Positions 40,227 through 50,050 of a stretch of DNA of 64,000 nt are shown in pieces. The position numbers and the translations under genes were made by a program. The DNA is from Alphaproteobacteria bacterium. GTDB taxonomy: Bacteria > Pseudomonadota > Alphaproteobacteria > UBA8366. The notes below the pieces were generated by a model that had not been told where the DNA came from, did no database searches, and saw nothing but the letters and a program-made list of their open reading frames with translations. The stretch's first letter is position 1, and each line of letters opens with the position of its first letter. The stretch covers positions 124,001 to 188,000 of the forward strand of contig JANQKC010000027.1 in NCBI GenBank assembly GCA_028281325.1, in the 5' to 3' direction.

Positions 40227-40283
40227 CTTAAGGCATCTGCCTTAAGTTGAATACGGGCCGTCGTGTACAATACGCGGCGGCCC
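40227..40283 (+). promoter_or_regulatory. Two hairpins between the duplicate permeases
   Basis: CTTAAGGC-ATCT-GCCTTAAG (40227-40246) and GGGCCG...CGGCCC (40255-40283) form two stems in the 125-bp spacer. They could attenuate or stabilise segments of the mRNA so that the two permeases are made at different levels. Confidence 0.35.
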
Positions 40284-40344
40284 AAGTATGCGAGAGAAAC
40301 ATAGCCTGCCCCACCGCCCCGGGGCCAACATATGGTAGAGCTGA

Positions 40345-41235
40345 ATGTCAGTAGCTGAACACCTTGAACAACCGGAAGTTTATCTGCGCCGTTCCTGGCA
40401 CCAATCGCTGTGGGAATCGCTCAAGAAACATCCGTTAGGCGCCTGCGGCGGCGTTATGGTCATCTCGCTCGCGTTGATGGCAATCTTTGCCGATTACATC
40501 GCGCCGCACGATCCGGAAGTAAACAATTTCCCGGCGATGCTACAGCCGCCCAGTCTCGAATACTGGCTGGGAACCGATCAGTTCGGCCGGGACCTGCTGT
40601 CGCGCGTCATCTACGGCGCGCGCACGGCGCTCTTCATCGGGTTTGTCGCGGCCGGCGTCGGCGCGACCACGGGACTGGTCATCGGCGTCGCCAGTGCGTA
40701 TTTCGGCGGCAAGGTCGACCTGATCATCCAGCGCGTCATCGACGTCTTCATCGCCTTCCCGACGATCATCATCGCCCTGTCGGTCGTGTCGGTCTTCGGG
40801 TCGGAGTTGCATCACGTCATCTTCGCGATCTGCCTGCCTTTCATTCCCGACGCCGCCCGGATCGTCCGGTCGAATGCGTTGGCGATCCGTGAAATTCCCT
40901 ATGTCGATGCGGCGCGGGCACTGGGTTTCGGTCATATGCGGATTATCCTACGCCACATGGCGCCCAACGTGTTGGCGCCTTACCTGATCATCCTGACGGC
41001 GAATATCGGCCAGGCGATCCTGCTCGAAGCGTCGCTTTCCTATCTCGGCCTCGGGGTTCAGGAACCGACGGCGGCTTGGGGCCTGATGCTGCAAGGCGGC
41101 GCCGAGGAATACGCCGAAAGCGCCCCCTGGGTCGCGGTCTTCCCGGGCCTCGCGATCACGTTGACGGTCTTCGGCTTCAACCTGTTCGGCGACGGCGTGC
41201 GCGACGCGCTCGATCCTAGGCTGCGTACAGAGTAG
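40345..41235 (+). CDS. Peptide-type ABC transporter permease (DppC-like, copy 2)
   Basis: The 296-residue protein has the same plan as copy 1 (LGTDQFGRDLLSRVIYGART, REIPYVDAARALGFGH, LDPRLRTE) and shares long identical runs near the C-terminus. Its start has only a weak ribosome site. The 3' end overlaps the convergent dioxygenase gene by 20 bp. Two DppC forms could give alternative transporter channels. Confidence 0.93.
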   Translation: MSVAEHLEQPEVYLRRSWHQSLWESLKKHPLGACGGVMVISLALMAIFADYIAPHDPEVNNFPAMLQPPSLEYWLGTDQFGRDLLSRVIYGARTALFIGFVAAGVGATTGLVIGVASAYFGGKVDLIIQRVIDVFIAFPTIIIALSVVSVFGSELHHVIFAICLPFIPDAARIVRSNALAIREIPYVDAARALGFGHMRIILRHMAPNVLAPYLIILTANIGQAILLEASLSYLGLGVQEPTAAWGLMLQGGAEEYAESAPWVAVFPGLAITLTVFGFNLFGDGVRDALDPRLRTE

Positions 41236-42085
41236 ACGAGGGAACGATATGGCGCTGCGGCGAAAGCCGCAGCGTCGTCCGTTTCAGCAACCGGTTATGC
41301 GATGGATCGAATTCATCCCGCCGGTGCAGCAGGAAGCCGTTGTCCCACATGATCAGATCGCCCGCCTGCCAACGATGGGTATAGACGAACTGCGGCTGCG
41401 TTGCGTGGGCGTTCAATTCGTCGAGCAGCGCCCGCCCCTCCTCCGCGGATAGTCCGTCGATCCCGACCGACGTCGTCGGGTCCAGATAAAGCGATTTGCG
41501 CCCGGTAACCGGATGCCGGTTGACCAGCGGATGCGTCACCGGGGGCGTCTTGCGCCGCAACTCCTCTGACATCGGTTTCTCGTCGTCATAGGTCGACTGC
41601 CGCGCGACGTAGTCATAGACCGCGCTGAGCCCCTCAATCCGCCGCTGCATCCCGCCGGACAGCGCATCATAGGCAAGCTGCAGGTTGGCCCAATGCGTGT
41701 TCGCGCCGTCGCGCGGCATCTCGACCATATACAGGATGCTGCCGGTTGCCGGATCGGTCACATAGGACTGGTCCGTATGCCAATCCAGTTCGCCCGCGCC
41801 GAGGCCGCCGATCGAATTGCCGTGATAGTCTTTCATGTTCGAGATTTGCAAAACCTCGGGCAGCGAGGCCTGCCAATCGGTCCGGACGATGATATCCAAC
41901 TCGCCGAACCGTTTGCTGAAGGCGACGAGTTCCGCTTCCGAGAGCGCTTGCCGCCGGAACACCAAGACGCCTTGGCTGCTCCACGCGGTCGCCAACGCGT
42001 CGATGGACGCATCGTCGATATCGGCCCAGAGATCGAGCCCGGTGACTTCGAAAGCGAAGTTGTCGTCGATCGGGGAAATCTTCAT
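41216..42085 (-). CDS. TauD/TfdA family Fe(II)/2-oxoglutarate dioxygenase
   Basis: The 289-residue enzyme has the double-stranded beta-helix metal triad: HTD in ELDWHTDQSYV, a distal His in DNGFLLHRRDEFD, and the 2-oxoglutarate Arg in LLKRTTLRL. The family hydroxylates taurine, 2,4-D and many other compounds. Location between the peptide transporter and the CoA transferase suggests a catabolic role. It is divergent from the CoA transferase gene with an 86-bp shared promoter region. Confidence 0.87.
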   Translation of the reverse strand: MKISPIDDNFAFEVTGLDLWADIDDASIDALATAWSSQGVLVFRRQALSEAELVAFSKRFGELDIIVRTDWQASLPEVLQISNMKDYHGNSIGGLGAGELDWHTDQSYVTDPATGSILYMVEMPRDGANTHWANLQLAYDALSGGMQRRIEGLSAVYDYVARQSTYDDEKPMSEELRRKTPPVTHPLVNRHPVTGRKSLYLDPTTSVGIDGLSAEEGRALLDELNAHATQPQFVYTHRWQAGDLIMWDNGFLLHRRDEFDPSHNRLLKRTTLRLSPQRHIVPSSTLYAA

Positions 42086-42171
42086 GGTCGCGTTCTCTTG
42101 CGTCGTTAGGCGTCGGTGCGCGATTATGCGGCTCCGGGAAAAATACCAACAAATCGATTGAAAGACGATTC

Positions 42172-43383
42172 ATGCCAACCGAGACCGAAGCCGCCAACGC
42201 ACCGCTCGCCGGTGTCAAAGTAGTCGATATCGCGAACTTCCTCGCGGGCCCGATTTCCTCGATGTTTCTGGCCGACTTCGGCGCGGACGTAACCAAGGTG
42301 GAACGCCCGGAAACCGGCGACGAGATCCGCTATTGGGGCAACAACAAGGACGGCGTCGGCTTGATGTACAAGCTGATCAACCGCAACAAACGCTCGGTCA
42401 CGGCCGACCTACGGACGCCGCTGGGCGTCGAGATCGTCAAGCGCCTCGTCGCGGACGCGGACATCGTCATCGAGAATTACCGCAAGGGCACGTTGGAAAA
42501 ATGGGGCCTCGGCTATGACGTGCTGAGCGAGATCAATCCGGGCCTGATCATGATCCGCCTGACCGGCTTCGGCCAGACCGGCCCGAACAGCCATCGACCG
42601 GGCTTCGGCACCCTGGCGGAGGGTTATGCCGGCTATGCCTATATCACGGGATATCCCGGCCAGCCGCCCCTGCTGCCGGGTTTCGGTCTCGCCGACGACA
42701 CGTCGGGCCTTATGGGAGCCTTCCTCGCGATGGTCGCCCTGCAAGAGAAGAACCGGTCGGGCAAGGGACAGGTCGTCGACTTCGGAATCTACGAACCCTT
42801 GTTCACGCTGCTGGGTCCCCAAGTCGTCGACTACGACCAACTCGGGATCGTGCAGGAACGGAACGGCAGCCGCCTGCCTTTCACCGCGCCTCGCAATACC
42901 TATCGCACCAAGGACGACAAGTGGGTGTCGATCTCCGGCAGCGCGCAGTCGACCTTCGAGCGCATGTGCGACGCGTTGGGCATTCCGGATGTGCCGAACG
43001 ACCCGCGTTTTCTCGACAACCGCCTGCGCATTCAGAACGCGCCCGCGCTGGACGACGCGCTGCAGTCGGCGATCGAGACATTCGACCGCGACGACCTGCT
43101 GGCGCTGTTCGAGAAGTTCGACGCAACGGCGGCCCCTTGCAACAACATCAAGGAAATCTTCGAAGACGAGCATTTCAAGGCGCGCGAGAATATCGTCGCC
43201 GTCGACGACGAGGAACTCGGCGGCCCGTTGCGCATGCAGAACGTGGTCGGCAAGTTCTCGCGCACGCCCGGCAAGATTCATCACGCCGGGCCGATCCTGG
43301 GGTCGAGCAACCGGCAAGTCCTGATCGAAGAGTTGGGATTCGACGAGGCGGAATTGAAAGAGGCCGGCTACAAGCTGGACTAG
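42172..43383 (+). CDS. CaiB/BaiF family (class III) CoA transferase
   Basis: The 403-residue protein fits the formyl-CoA/carnitine transferase family: LAGVKVVDIANFLAGPISSMFLADFGADVTKVE at the start, RNKRSVTADLRTPLG, and the catalytic-Asp region GFGLADDTSGLMGAF. Class III enzymes transfer CoA via an aspartyl thioester. It is followed after 13 bp by an HMG-CoA lyase-like gene. The acid it activates is unknown. Confidence 0.92.
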   Translation: MPTETEAANAPLAGVKVVDIANFLAGPISSMFLADFGADVTKVERPETGDEIRYWGNNKDGVGLMYKLINRNKRSVTADLRTPLGVEIVKRLVADADIVIENYRKGTLEKWGLGYDVLSEINPGLIMIRLTGFGQTGPNSHRPGFGTLAEGYAGYAYITGYPGQPPLLPGFGLADDTSGLMGAFLAMVALQEKNRSGKGQVVDFGIYEPLFTLLGPQVVDYDQLGIVQERNGSRLPFTAPRNTYRTKDDKWVSISGSAQSTFERMCDALGIPDVPNDPRFLDNRLRIQNAPALDDALQSAIETFDRDDLLALFEKFDATAAPCNNIKEIFEDEHFKARENIVAVDDEELGGPLRMQNVVGKFSRTPGKIHHAGPILGSSNRQVLIEELGFDEAELKEAGYKLD

Positions 43384-43396
43384 AGGAAGCAATACC

Positions 43397-44353
43397 ATGC
43401 TCGCATTGCCGAAGGCCGTGACCGTCGTCGAAGTCGGTCCCCGCGACGGGTTGCAGTCGCTCGATCATTGGATCGAGACGGACGATAAGGTGGCCATGGT
43501 CGACCGGTTGAGCGATGCCGGGTTTCCGGTCATCGAGGTGACCAGCTTTACGCATCCGCGGGTCGTGCCGATGCTACGCGACGCGGAAGACGTGCTGGCC
43601 CGTATCAAGCGGCGTCCCGGCACCGTCTACCGTGCGCTGGTGCCGAACAAGCGCGGGGCGATCCGGGCCGTCGAGACCGATGTCGATGAAATCCTGGGCC
43701 TGATGACGGTGAGCGCGAGCTACCTGGCGAAGAACCAGAACATGACCCTCGACGAGGCGATCGACGCCGGCGGCGATTGTTTCCGCGTCGCGGACGAAGC
43801 CGGCCGGGCCTTCATCATGGCGCTCGGCATGTCGCTGTTCTGTCCATATGAAGGGATCATTCCGACCGAGAGCACGCTCGACTGCGTCGCCCGACTGCGC
43901 AATGCGGGCATCCGGCGTTTCTACCTGGCCGCCAGCACAGGCATGGAAGAACCGATCCAGGTCAATACCCTGTTCAAACAGGCGCATGACCGGTTCCCCG
44001 ATTGCGAGTTCGGCTTCCACCTGCACGAAAAGATGGGCATGGCGTCCGCCAACCTGCTGGCGGCGCTGGATGCCGGCGTCACCATGGTCGAAGGGTCGAT
44101 CTGCGGGATCGGCGGCGGCATCGCCTTCCCCGGCGGCGTCGGCTCGATCGGTAATCTGCCCACGGAGGACATCGTCCACTTCCTGAACGAGATGGGCATC
44201 GAGACCGGTATCCGCACCGAGGACGCGCTGGCAGCGGCTCAAGACATCGCGGATTTGACCGATATTCCGCTGAACAGCCGTCTCGGCACGGTCGGCATGC
44301 GGCAGGACGTCGTCCGAAAAGGCGCGGAGAACCCGGCGGCGCATCCCGACTGA
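43397..44353 (+). CDS. HMG-CoA lyase-like protein, G-loop Cys replaced
   Basis: The 318-residue protein has the HMGL-like TIM barrel: VGPRDGLQSLDH (Asp/Arg), VTSFTHPRVVPML, HLHEKMGMASANLLAALDAGV (metal His pair) and ICGIGGGIAFPGG. In true HMG-CoA lyases the mobile G-loop carries a catalytic Cys (GGCPYA; human Cys266); here Gly occupies it. It may be a related acyl-CoA lyase with another mechanism. Gene pair with a CoA transferase suggests leucine-like or other branched acid breakdown. Confidence 0.82.
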   Translation: MLALPKAVTVVEVGPRDGLQSLDHWIETDDKVAMVDRLSDAGFPVIEVTSFTHPRVVPMLRDAEDVLARIKRRPGTVYRALVPNKRGAIRAVETDVDEILGLMTVSASYLAKNQNMTLDEAIDAGGDCFRVADEAGRAFIMALGMSLFCPYEGIIPTESTLDCVARLRNAGIRRFYLAASTGMEEPIQVNTLFKQAHDRFPDCEFGFHLHEKMGMASANLLAALDAGVTMVEGSICGIGGGIAFPGGVGSIGNLPTEDIVHFLNEMGIETGIRTEDALAAAQDIADLTDIPLNSRLGTVGMRQDVVRKGAENPAAHPD

Positions 44354-44379
44354 CCGGTCGGGTTATTCCCGGCGGGGTT

Positions 44380-45276
44380 TCAGACCTGGCGAAGGTGCGG
44401 CGGTTTCGATGTCTGTTCCGCCGCCGCATCCGGGCTGTCGGGCGGACCGTCCGAGCCGTCGTCCCGTTTATCGCCACTGTCACCGCGATCATCGTCTTCA
44501 CCGGCGTCGTGCAGGCGTTCCGCTTCGCGCCGCAACCGCGTGAACGACCGATAGGCGAAGGGCAGCGTGGCGATATAAACGACAGCCACCACGGTCAAGG
44601 TCCGCCACGGCGCGCCGGCAAGGCCGGCGACGATCAACCCGGCGGCGACCAAAACGAACAGAACGTAGTCCTGCGGTATCTTAAGTTTCTTGAAGGAATA
44701 GGTCGGCAACTGGCTGACCATCAGCGCGCCGATCAGGGCGAGCCAGCTTCCGGCGACCAAGGGGTGGCGGACGACCGCATCGCCAAGCTCGAAACTGATG
44801 ATAAGCGGCAGGATGGCGAGGCCCGCCCCCGCCGGCGCCGGCACGCCGGTGAAGTAGTTGTAGGCGTATGGCGGCAACTTGCCGAGCGACGTGTTGAAGC
44901 GCGCCAGCCGCAACGCGCAACATACGGTGAAGAACAGCGCGGCGATCCAGCCGGGGCCGTCGACGCTGCTGAGCGCCCAGACATAGATAACCACTGCCGG
45001 CGCAACCCCGAACGCGATCACGTCCGACAGGGAGTCGAGTTCCGCGCCGAAATCACTGGCCGAATTCAACAACCGCGCCATCCGACCGTCCAGCGCATCG
45101 AGCACCGCGGCCACCAGGATGGCGACCACAGCGAATTCCCATTTACCGTCGAAAGCAAAACGGATTGCCGTGAACCCGGCGGACAACGCGCCCACCGTGA
45201 TGATGTTGGGAATCATCTTGCTGACGGTCTGCCCCTTGAGGCGGGGAACCCGTCGAAATCGGCGGCGTTTGAGCAT
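44380..45276 (-). CDS. pssA: CDP-diacylglycerol-serine O-phosphatidyltransferase
   Basis: I start at ATG 45276, whose last base overlaps the stop of psd; 298 residues. The CDP-alcohol phosphotransferase motif D(x)2DG(x)2AR(x)8G(x)3D(x)3D is visible in VLDALDGRMARLLNSASDFGAELDSLSD. Eight or so membrane spans follow, then a charged acidic tail (about 40 residues, rich in Asp/Gly/Ser). It makes phosphatidylserine from CDP-diacylglycerol and serine. Together with psd it forms the PE pathway. Confidence 0.95.
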   Translation of the reverse strand: MLKRRRFRRVPRLKGQTVSKMIPNIITVGALSAGFTAIRFAFDGKWEFAVVAILVAAVLDALDGRMARLLNSASDFGAELDSLSDVIAFGVAPAVVIYVWALSSVDGPGWIAALFFTVCCALRLARFNTSLGKLPPYAYNYFTGVPAPAGAGLAILPLIISFELGDAVVRHPLVAGSWLALIGALMVSQLPTYSFKKLKIPQDYVLFVLVAAGLIVAGLAGAPWRTLTVVAVVYIATLPFAYRSFTRLRREAERLHDAGEDDDRGDSGDKRDDGSDGPPDSPDAAAEQTSKPPHLRQV

Positions 45277-45980
45277 CAGCGTATCTCTCCCTGCCGTGCT
45301 GTCTCCGGACTCGTCAGGTCGGCCAGCACCGTTTCGCCGGCCACGGTAGTCTGTCCGGTCATCACCAGCGGGGCAACCCCCGCCGGCAGATAGACATCCA
45401 CGCGGCTGCCGAAGCGGATCATCCCGATTCTGGCGCCGACCGGCAGTTCCTGATCCGGCGCGACCTCGCACAGGATGCGTCGCGCCACCAATCCGGCAAT
45501 CTGCACACAGGCGATATCCCTGCCGTCCGGAATGGTCAACCGCAGGGATTGCCTCTCGTTATGCTCGCTCGCCTTATCCAGCGACGCGTTCAGGAATTTG
45601 CCCGGCCGGTACGCCAGCTTGGCGATCCGTCCGGCCACCGGCGACCGGTTTACATGGCAGTTGAACACATTCATGAAGATGCTGACCCGGGTGAGCGCCG
45701 TTTCGCCCATCTCCAACTCGGGCGGCGGCGGCGCGTCGACGATCATCTGCACGACGCCGTCGGCCGGGCTGATCACCAAACCTTCGCGCGTCGGCGTCAC
45801 CCGCGGCGGATCGCGGAAGAAGTAGACGCACCAGACCGTCAAAATCCCGCCGATGACGAAGAGCGGCGTCCAAAAGAGGCCGAGGATCACCGTCGCCGCG
45901 GCGAATGCCCCGATGAACGGGTAGCCGGCCCGATGAATCGGCGGCAGTATCGGATTCAGTGTTTCACGCAGAGTCGTCAC
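45276..45980 (-). CDS. psd: Phosphatidylserine decarboxylase
   Basis: The 234-residue short-type enzyme has an N-terminal membrane segment and the self-cleavage site Gly191-Ser192 in [12 protein letters not shown], which generates the pyruvoyl group. The catalytic His/Asp/Ser region is [14 protein letters not shown]. It makes phosphatidylethanolamine. It precedes and overlaps pssA. Confidence 0.95.
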   Translation of the reverse strand: MTTLRETLNPILPPIHRAGYPFIGAFAAATVILGLFWTPLFVIGGILTVWCVYFFRDPPRVTPTREGLVISPADGVVQMIVDAPPPPELEMGETALTRVSIFMNVFNCHVNRSPVAGRIAKLAYRPGKFLNASLDKASEHNERQSLRLTIPDGRDIACVQIAGLVARRILCEVAPDQELPVGARIGMIRFGSRVDVYLPAGVAPLVMTGQTTVAGETVLADLTSPETARQGEIR

Positions 45981-46237
45981 GTGGCGGCGCTCCTCTCCCC
46001 ATTTTCACCCAACGGGTCTTCATGCCCATCGGGCAACCATCCGCGCCGCGCCCGGCAAGGACACGTAACCTACTGACATTTCACGGTATCCGCGGCAACC
46101 CGGTAACAAAGTGTAAATCTTATGCCGGTTATATTGGGACGAATTCTACGGATTAAAGCCATTGTCGCCCCCACCGGGACGCCCCGCTGAAACGGCGGCC
46201 ATCGTCACGGCACCCTAATAAACACTCGATTTTCAAC

Positions 46238-46633
46238 ATGCTAACGCCCTTTATCAATTTCAGCTTTCAATATAGATCCATGGCCTTCAGGGTTTGGGCC
46301 AATGCGGAACAGGCCCAAACAGGATTGGCGTTTCTCGAAGGGCGGCTCGGCGTCTTGCCGTATACGGGCGACGGTTCCAACCGACGGCAGCAAACCTTGG
46401 CGATTCTCGACCTCGCCAAACGGTTCAAAGGCTTCACAGTGGCGCTGCCGGACGGACATGAGATCATCCTTTCCGCCGAGTTGAAGACAGACGGCCCCGC
46501 CACCCCGGCATGGGCGCTCGGCGAAGCCATCAGCCGCCTTGCCGATACGAAACGCATGGTCGATATGATCGAATCGCTGCAGCCGCATCGTCATCTCCGC
46601 GACGCCCGGCAACAATCGACTATTGCGCCTTAG
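46238..46633 (+). CDS. Hypothetical protein (up to 131 aa)
   Basis: A small protein with no recognised family. The start may be ATG 46238 or ATG 46280 ([15 protein letters not shown]); neither has a strong ribosome site. The stop lies 14 bp inside the 3' end of the convergent LysM gene. The composition is protein-like, but function and even reality are uncertain. Confidence 0.45.
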   Translation: MLTPFINFSFQYRSMAFRVWANAEQAQTGLAFLEGRLGVLPYTGDGSNRRQQTLAILDLAKRFKGFTVALPDGHEIILSAELKTDGPATPAWALGEAISRLADTKRMVDMIESLQPHRHLRDARQQSTIAP

Positions 46634-47735
46634 ACGTGGGCAACGCGAAGACCTGTCCCGGATAGATCAGGTCGGGATCCCGAATCTGATCCAGATTCGC
46701 CTGATAAATGACGGTGTAAAGAATTCCTTCGCCATAGGACCGTCGCGCCAACCGCCAAAGGCTGTTTCCCGGCTGAACGACGACGAAGGTATCGCCCGGC
46801 AGATCCGCGACGGGCCGTGACCGGGTGAACGGCAGTTCGATGCGTTGCGCCACCTTGCCGCTAATCAGTTGATCGATCCGCAGCGTGTATGTTCCGGGCG
46901 CCACCGGTCCATCCGGGCGCAGCCGCCAATTGCCGTCGTCGGGCACGTCCGCCTCGCCCAGCACCTCGTTGTCGAGATACGCGCGCAGGAACGCTTGCGG
47001 TTCGCCCTTGCCGCCGAGCGTCAGATTTCCCTTCTCGTCGTAATCGATCACCTGCAGGCGCAAGGCGTCCGTCCCGACGCCGGGTCCGGGTTGCGGTTCT
47101 TGCAGGATCGTGGCCGGCCCCGCGCCATCGCGCGGCACCAGAACCGCGACCGGCTGCTTCGGCTCCGGCGTCGATTTCTCCGAAACCGTCGGATCCGGCG
47201 AGCGTGCCGCCTCCCGCGATGCCTGCTCCGCCGGTGCGGGCTTCGACGACGCCGGCTCTTTCGGCACCATCAACACGACGACCTTTTCCGATGCCGTGCT
47301 CGACCCGTCGGGCCGTTCCGCGGTGATCGACAAATTGGCGTCCCCGGGGTTCAAGGGTTCCTTGGGCACCAGGACCCATTCCCCTTTGTCATTCGCCGTG
47401 GTTTCGCCGACCGGTTTATCCCGGTCATAGACCGTGACCTTGCTGCCCGGCGGCGCGCGCCCGGCGATCACGGCCTCGCCCGCCGGCGTCACGCGAACGA
47501 TATCGAAACCGGGAACGGCGGCGGCAGGTTTCCGCTCCGTCTCCCCCGGCGGCTTTGCCTCCGGCGACGCGGGGACCGGCGCCGCCGATAGGTCGGCCTG
47601 CGGTGCCGGTGAGGACTCGGCCGGCGACGTCCCTGCGGTCTTCTGCTCGGCCTCGTCGACGGGCCACGTGAAATACAGAATCGCAAGGACGGCCAAACCA
47701 ACCGCGAACGCGCCAATCAGGACATTTCGGTTCAC
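46620..47735 (-). CDS. LysM-domain protein with transmembrane anchor
   Basis: I choose GTG 47735 ([22 protein letters not shown]), with a GGGGGGCGGGG stretch upstream; 371 residues. One N-terminal membrane span, a Pro/Ala/Glu-rich linker with Ig-like segments ([45 protein letters not shown]) and a C-terminal LysM ([21 protein letters not shown]). It probably binds peptidoglycan from the inner membrane. Partner genes unknown. Confidence 0.82.
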   Translation of the reverse strand: MNRNVLIGAFAVGLAVLAILYFTWPVDEAEQKTAGTSPAESSPAPQADLSAAPVPASPEAKPPGETERKPAAAVPGFDIVRVTPAGEAVIAGRAPPGSKVTVYDRDKPVGETTANDKGEWVLVPKEPLNPGDANLSITAERPDGSSTASEKVVVLMVPKEPASSKPAPAEQASREAARSPDPTVSEKSTPEPKQPVAVLVPRDGAGPATILQEPQPGPGVGTDALRLQVIDYDEKGNLTLGGKGEPQAFLRAYLDNEVLGEADVPDDGNWRLRPDGPVAPGTYTLRIDQLISGKVAQRIELPFTRSRPVADLPGDTFVVVQPGNSLWRLARRSYGEGILYTVIYQANLDQIRDPDLIYPGQVFALPTSKAQ

Positions 47736-47878
47736 CCCGCCCCCCAAACCGATTTCGACACAATTATTTGTAATATTCCGCGTCCCGCGACGCAATGATG
47801 CCGAAGAACGGACGGTCTGCCGGCGCCGCTGCGATATCAGGCTTGTTTTCTGCAGCGGCGCGCCCTACACCCCTGTTC

Positions 47879-48463
47879 ATGGCAAATATTCAATCGGTTT
47901 GCGTCTATTGCGGTTCGGCGTCCGACGGCCCGGAAAGCCATCGCAACGCCGCGGCCCAACTCGGCGCCGCCTTGGCGGAAAACAACATTCGCCTTGTCTT
48001 CGGCGGCGGCCATGTCGGCCTGATGGGCATCGCGGCGGACGCCGCGCTTGCCGCCGGCGGCGAAGTGATCGGGGTGATCCCGGACTTCCTGCGCGACCGG
48101 GAGCTTGGCCATGAAGGATGCGACGACCTGATCGTCACGCCGTCGATGCACAGCCGGAAACAGAAGATGGCTGAGCTGTCCGACGGCTTCGCCATCCTAC
48201 CCGGCGGGTTGGGCACCCTGGACGAAGCCTTCGAGATCATCACGTGGAAGCAGCTAAACCTGCACGATAAGCCGATCGTCATCGCGGACATCGACGGATA
48301 TTGGCAGCCCTTCAAGGCCCTGCTGGATCACGCCGTGGACAATCGCTACTTGCGGCTGAAAAACCCGTCCCTGATCCGATGGGCCGCGTCCGTGGAGGAG
48401 ATCATTCCGGCGCTGCAAGCCAGCCCCGCGGAACAGCAGACGTTCGATCCGGCAAAAGCCTGA
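47879..48463 (+). CDS. LOG-family (TIGR00730) protein
   Basis: Starting at ATG 47879 gives 194 residues (MANIQSVCVYCGSASDG). The Rossmann-like motif PGGLGTLDE (108-116) and FGGGHVGLMG are diagnostic of the LOG / cytokinin-riboside 5'-monophosphate phosphoribohydrolase family. Bacterial members hydrolyse AMP or cytokinin nucleotides. It has no neighbour that explains its role. Confidence 0.9.
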   Translation: MANIQSVCVYCGSASDGPESHRNAAAQLGAALAENNIRLVFGGGHVGLMGIAADAALAAGGEVIGVIPDFLRDRELGHEGCDDLIVTPSMHSRKQKMAELSDGFAILPGGLGTLDEAFEIITWKQLNLHDKPIVIADIDGYWQPFKALLDHAVDNRYLRLKNPSLIRWAASVEEIIPALQASPAEQQTFDPAKA

Positions 48464-48471
48464 CCGCCGCG

Positions 48472-48786
48472 CTACCGCGGGTCGGTGCAGACGAAAACCG
48501 CACGGCGTTTCTTGAGCAAGGGACACTCGTTGAAGTGCAGGTCTTCCGTCCGGAACCGCACGGTCGACCCGGGTTCCTTGCACAAATCACGGGCGGTGGC
48601 CGCCAACGCTTCGCGTGTCGTGTTGTTGCCGTTGTAGCAGACCGCGACGGCTTCCTGGTCCGGCCGGACGGTGACTTCGCCCGGCACGTTGGTCTCGGAT
48701 GGATCGCCGACGACCTGCCAGAACGTGCCGCAGCCGCCCAACGCCACCGTACCCATCAAAAGAGCGATACAATCTCTACGCCGCAT
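48472..48786 (-). CDS. Small predicted lipoprotein (104 aa)
   Basis: I choose ATG 48786 (MRRRDCIALLMGTVALGGC), with the lipobox LGGC giving Cys19. Several cysteines follow (AVCYNG, DLCKEPG, FNECPLL, VFVCTD), which may form disulfides in the periplasm. The family is not recognised. It lies convergent with the LOG gene and downstream of the VWA gene on the same strand. Confidence 0.6.
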   Translation of the reverse strand: MRRRDCIALLMGTVALGGCGTFWQVVGDPSETNVPGEVTVRPDQEAVAVCYNGNNTTREALAATARDLCKEPGSTVRFRTEDLHFNECPLLKKRRAVFVCTDPR

Positions 48787-48843
48787 GCAGGGGTTATCGC
48801 ATGATCCGACGGCGGCGGGAAGATGTCGCCGGGGCATCCATCG

Positions 48844-50022
48844 TCACCGCCCCAGTTCCCGCATCGCGTCATCCAACCCTTGGAGCGTCAACGGATACAT
48901 CCGATCCTCCATCAGTTCCTTCATGACGCGGATCGATTCATAGTAGTCCCAGACGTCCCGCGGCTGAGGATTCAGCCAAACCGCGCGCTCATAGATCCGG
49001 AGCACCCGTTCCATCCAGACATTGCCGGCCTCTTCGTTCCAATGCTCGACGCTGCCGCCGGGATAGACGATCTCATACGGACTCATGGTGGCGTCGCCGA
49101 CGAAGATGACCCGGTAGTCCGATGGGTAGGTATGCAGCACCTCCCAGGTATCCAACGTTTCGGTGTGACGGCGGCGGTTGTCCTTCCATACCCGCTCATA
49201 CATGCAGTTGTGGAAGTAAAAGAATTCGAGGTGTTTGAACTCGCTCCGCGCGGCCGAGAACAGCTCCTCGCAGACCCGTATGTGATCGTCCATCGACCCG
49301 CCCACGTCCAGGAACAGCAACACCTTCACCGCGTTGCGGCGTTCCGGCACCATCTTGAGGTCGAGATAGCCGGCATTGTTCGCCGTCGATTTGATCGTAC
49401 CCGGCAGGTCCAACTCGGTCGGCAGGCCCTGGCGCGTGAACTTGCGCAGCCGGCGCAGCGCGACCTTGATGTTGCGGGTACCGATCTCGATTCGGTCGTC
49501 GAGATTCTTGAACTGCCGCTGGTCCCAGACCTTGACCGCGCGCCGGTGGCGCGATTCGTGCTGGCCGATACGCACGCCTTCCGGATTGTAACCGTAGGCG
49601 CCGAACGGCGACCGGCCGGCGGTGCCGATCCACTTGTTGCCGCCCTGGTGACGCTTCTTCTGCTCTTCGAGACGCTCTTTCAGCGTCTCCATGAGTTTTT
49701 CCCAGCCGCCCAATGCCTCGATCTCGGCCATTTCTTCCTCGGTGAGATGAAGCTCGGCGAGCTTGCGCAGCCAATCTTCGGGGATATCGACCTCGATCTC
49801 GCCCTCCGGCCGTTCAAGCCCCTTGAAAACGTGACCGAATACCTGATCGAACCGATCGAGATTGCGTTCGTCCTTCACCAAGGCGGACCGGCTGAGATAA
49901 TAGAACTTGTCGACGCTGTATTCGGCGCAGCCCTTCTCCATCGCGCCGATCAGGGTCAGATACTCCTTGATCGAAACCGGTACGCCCGCGGTGCGAAGTT
50001 CGAGAAAGAAGTTGAAGAACAT
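48844..50022 (-). CDS. VWA-domain (CoxE-like) protein
   Basis: The 392-residue protein has a helical N-terminus (FLELRTAGVPVSIKEYLTLI, typical of this family), a linker, and a C-terminal VWA domain with the MIDAS segment FLDVGGSMDDH. The family works with MoxR-type AAA+ ATPases as chaperone pairs that mature metalloenzymes or complexes. The MoxR gene is the next upstream on the same strand (28 bp gap). Confidence 0.9.
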   Translation of the reverse strand: MFFNFFLELRTAGVPVSIKEYLTLIGAMEKGCAEYSVDKFYYLSRSALVKDERNLDRFDQVFGHVFKGLERPEGEIEVDIPEDWLRKLAELHLTEEEMAEIEALGGWEKLMETLKERLEEQKKRHQGGNKWIGTAGRSPFGAYGYNPEGVRIGQHESRHRRAVKVWDQRQFKNLDDRIEIGTRNIKVALRRLRKFTRQGLPTELDLPGTIKSTANNAGYLDLKMVPERRNAVKVLLFLDVGGSMDDHIRVCEELFSAARSEFKHLEFFYFHNCMYERVWKDNRRRHTETLDTWEVLHTYPSDYRVIFVGDATMSPYEIVYPGGSVEHWNEEAGNVWMERVLRIYERAVWLNPQPRDVWDYYESIRVMKELMEDRMYPLTLQGLDDAMRELGR

Positions 50023-50050
50023 GGGTCGCTCCTGGGTCGGCCGAAAGAGG

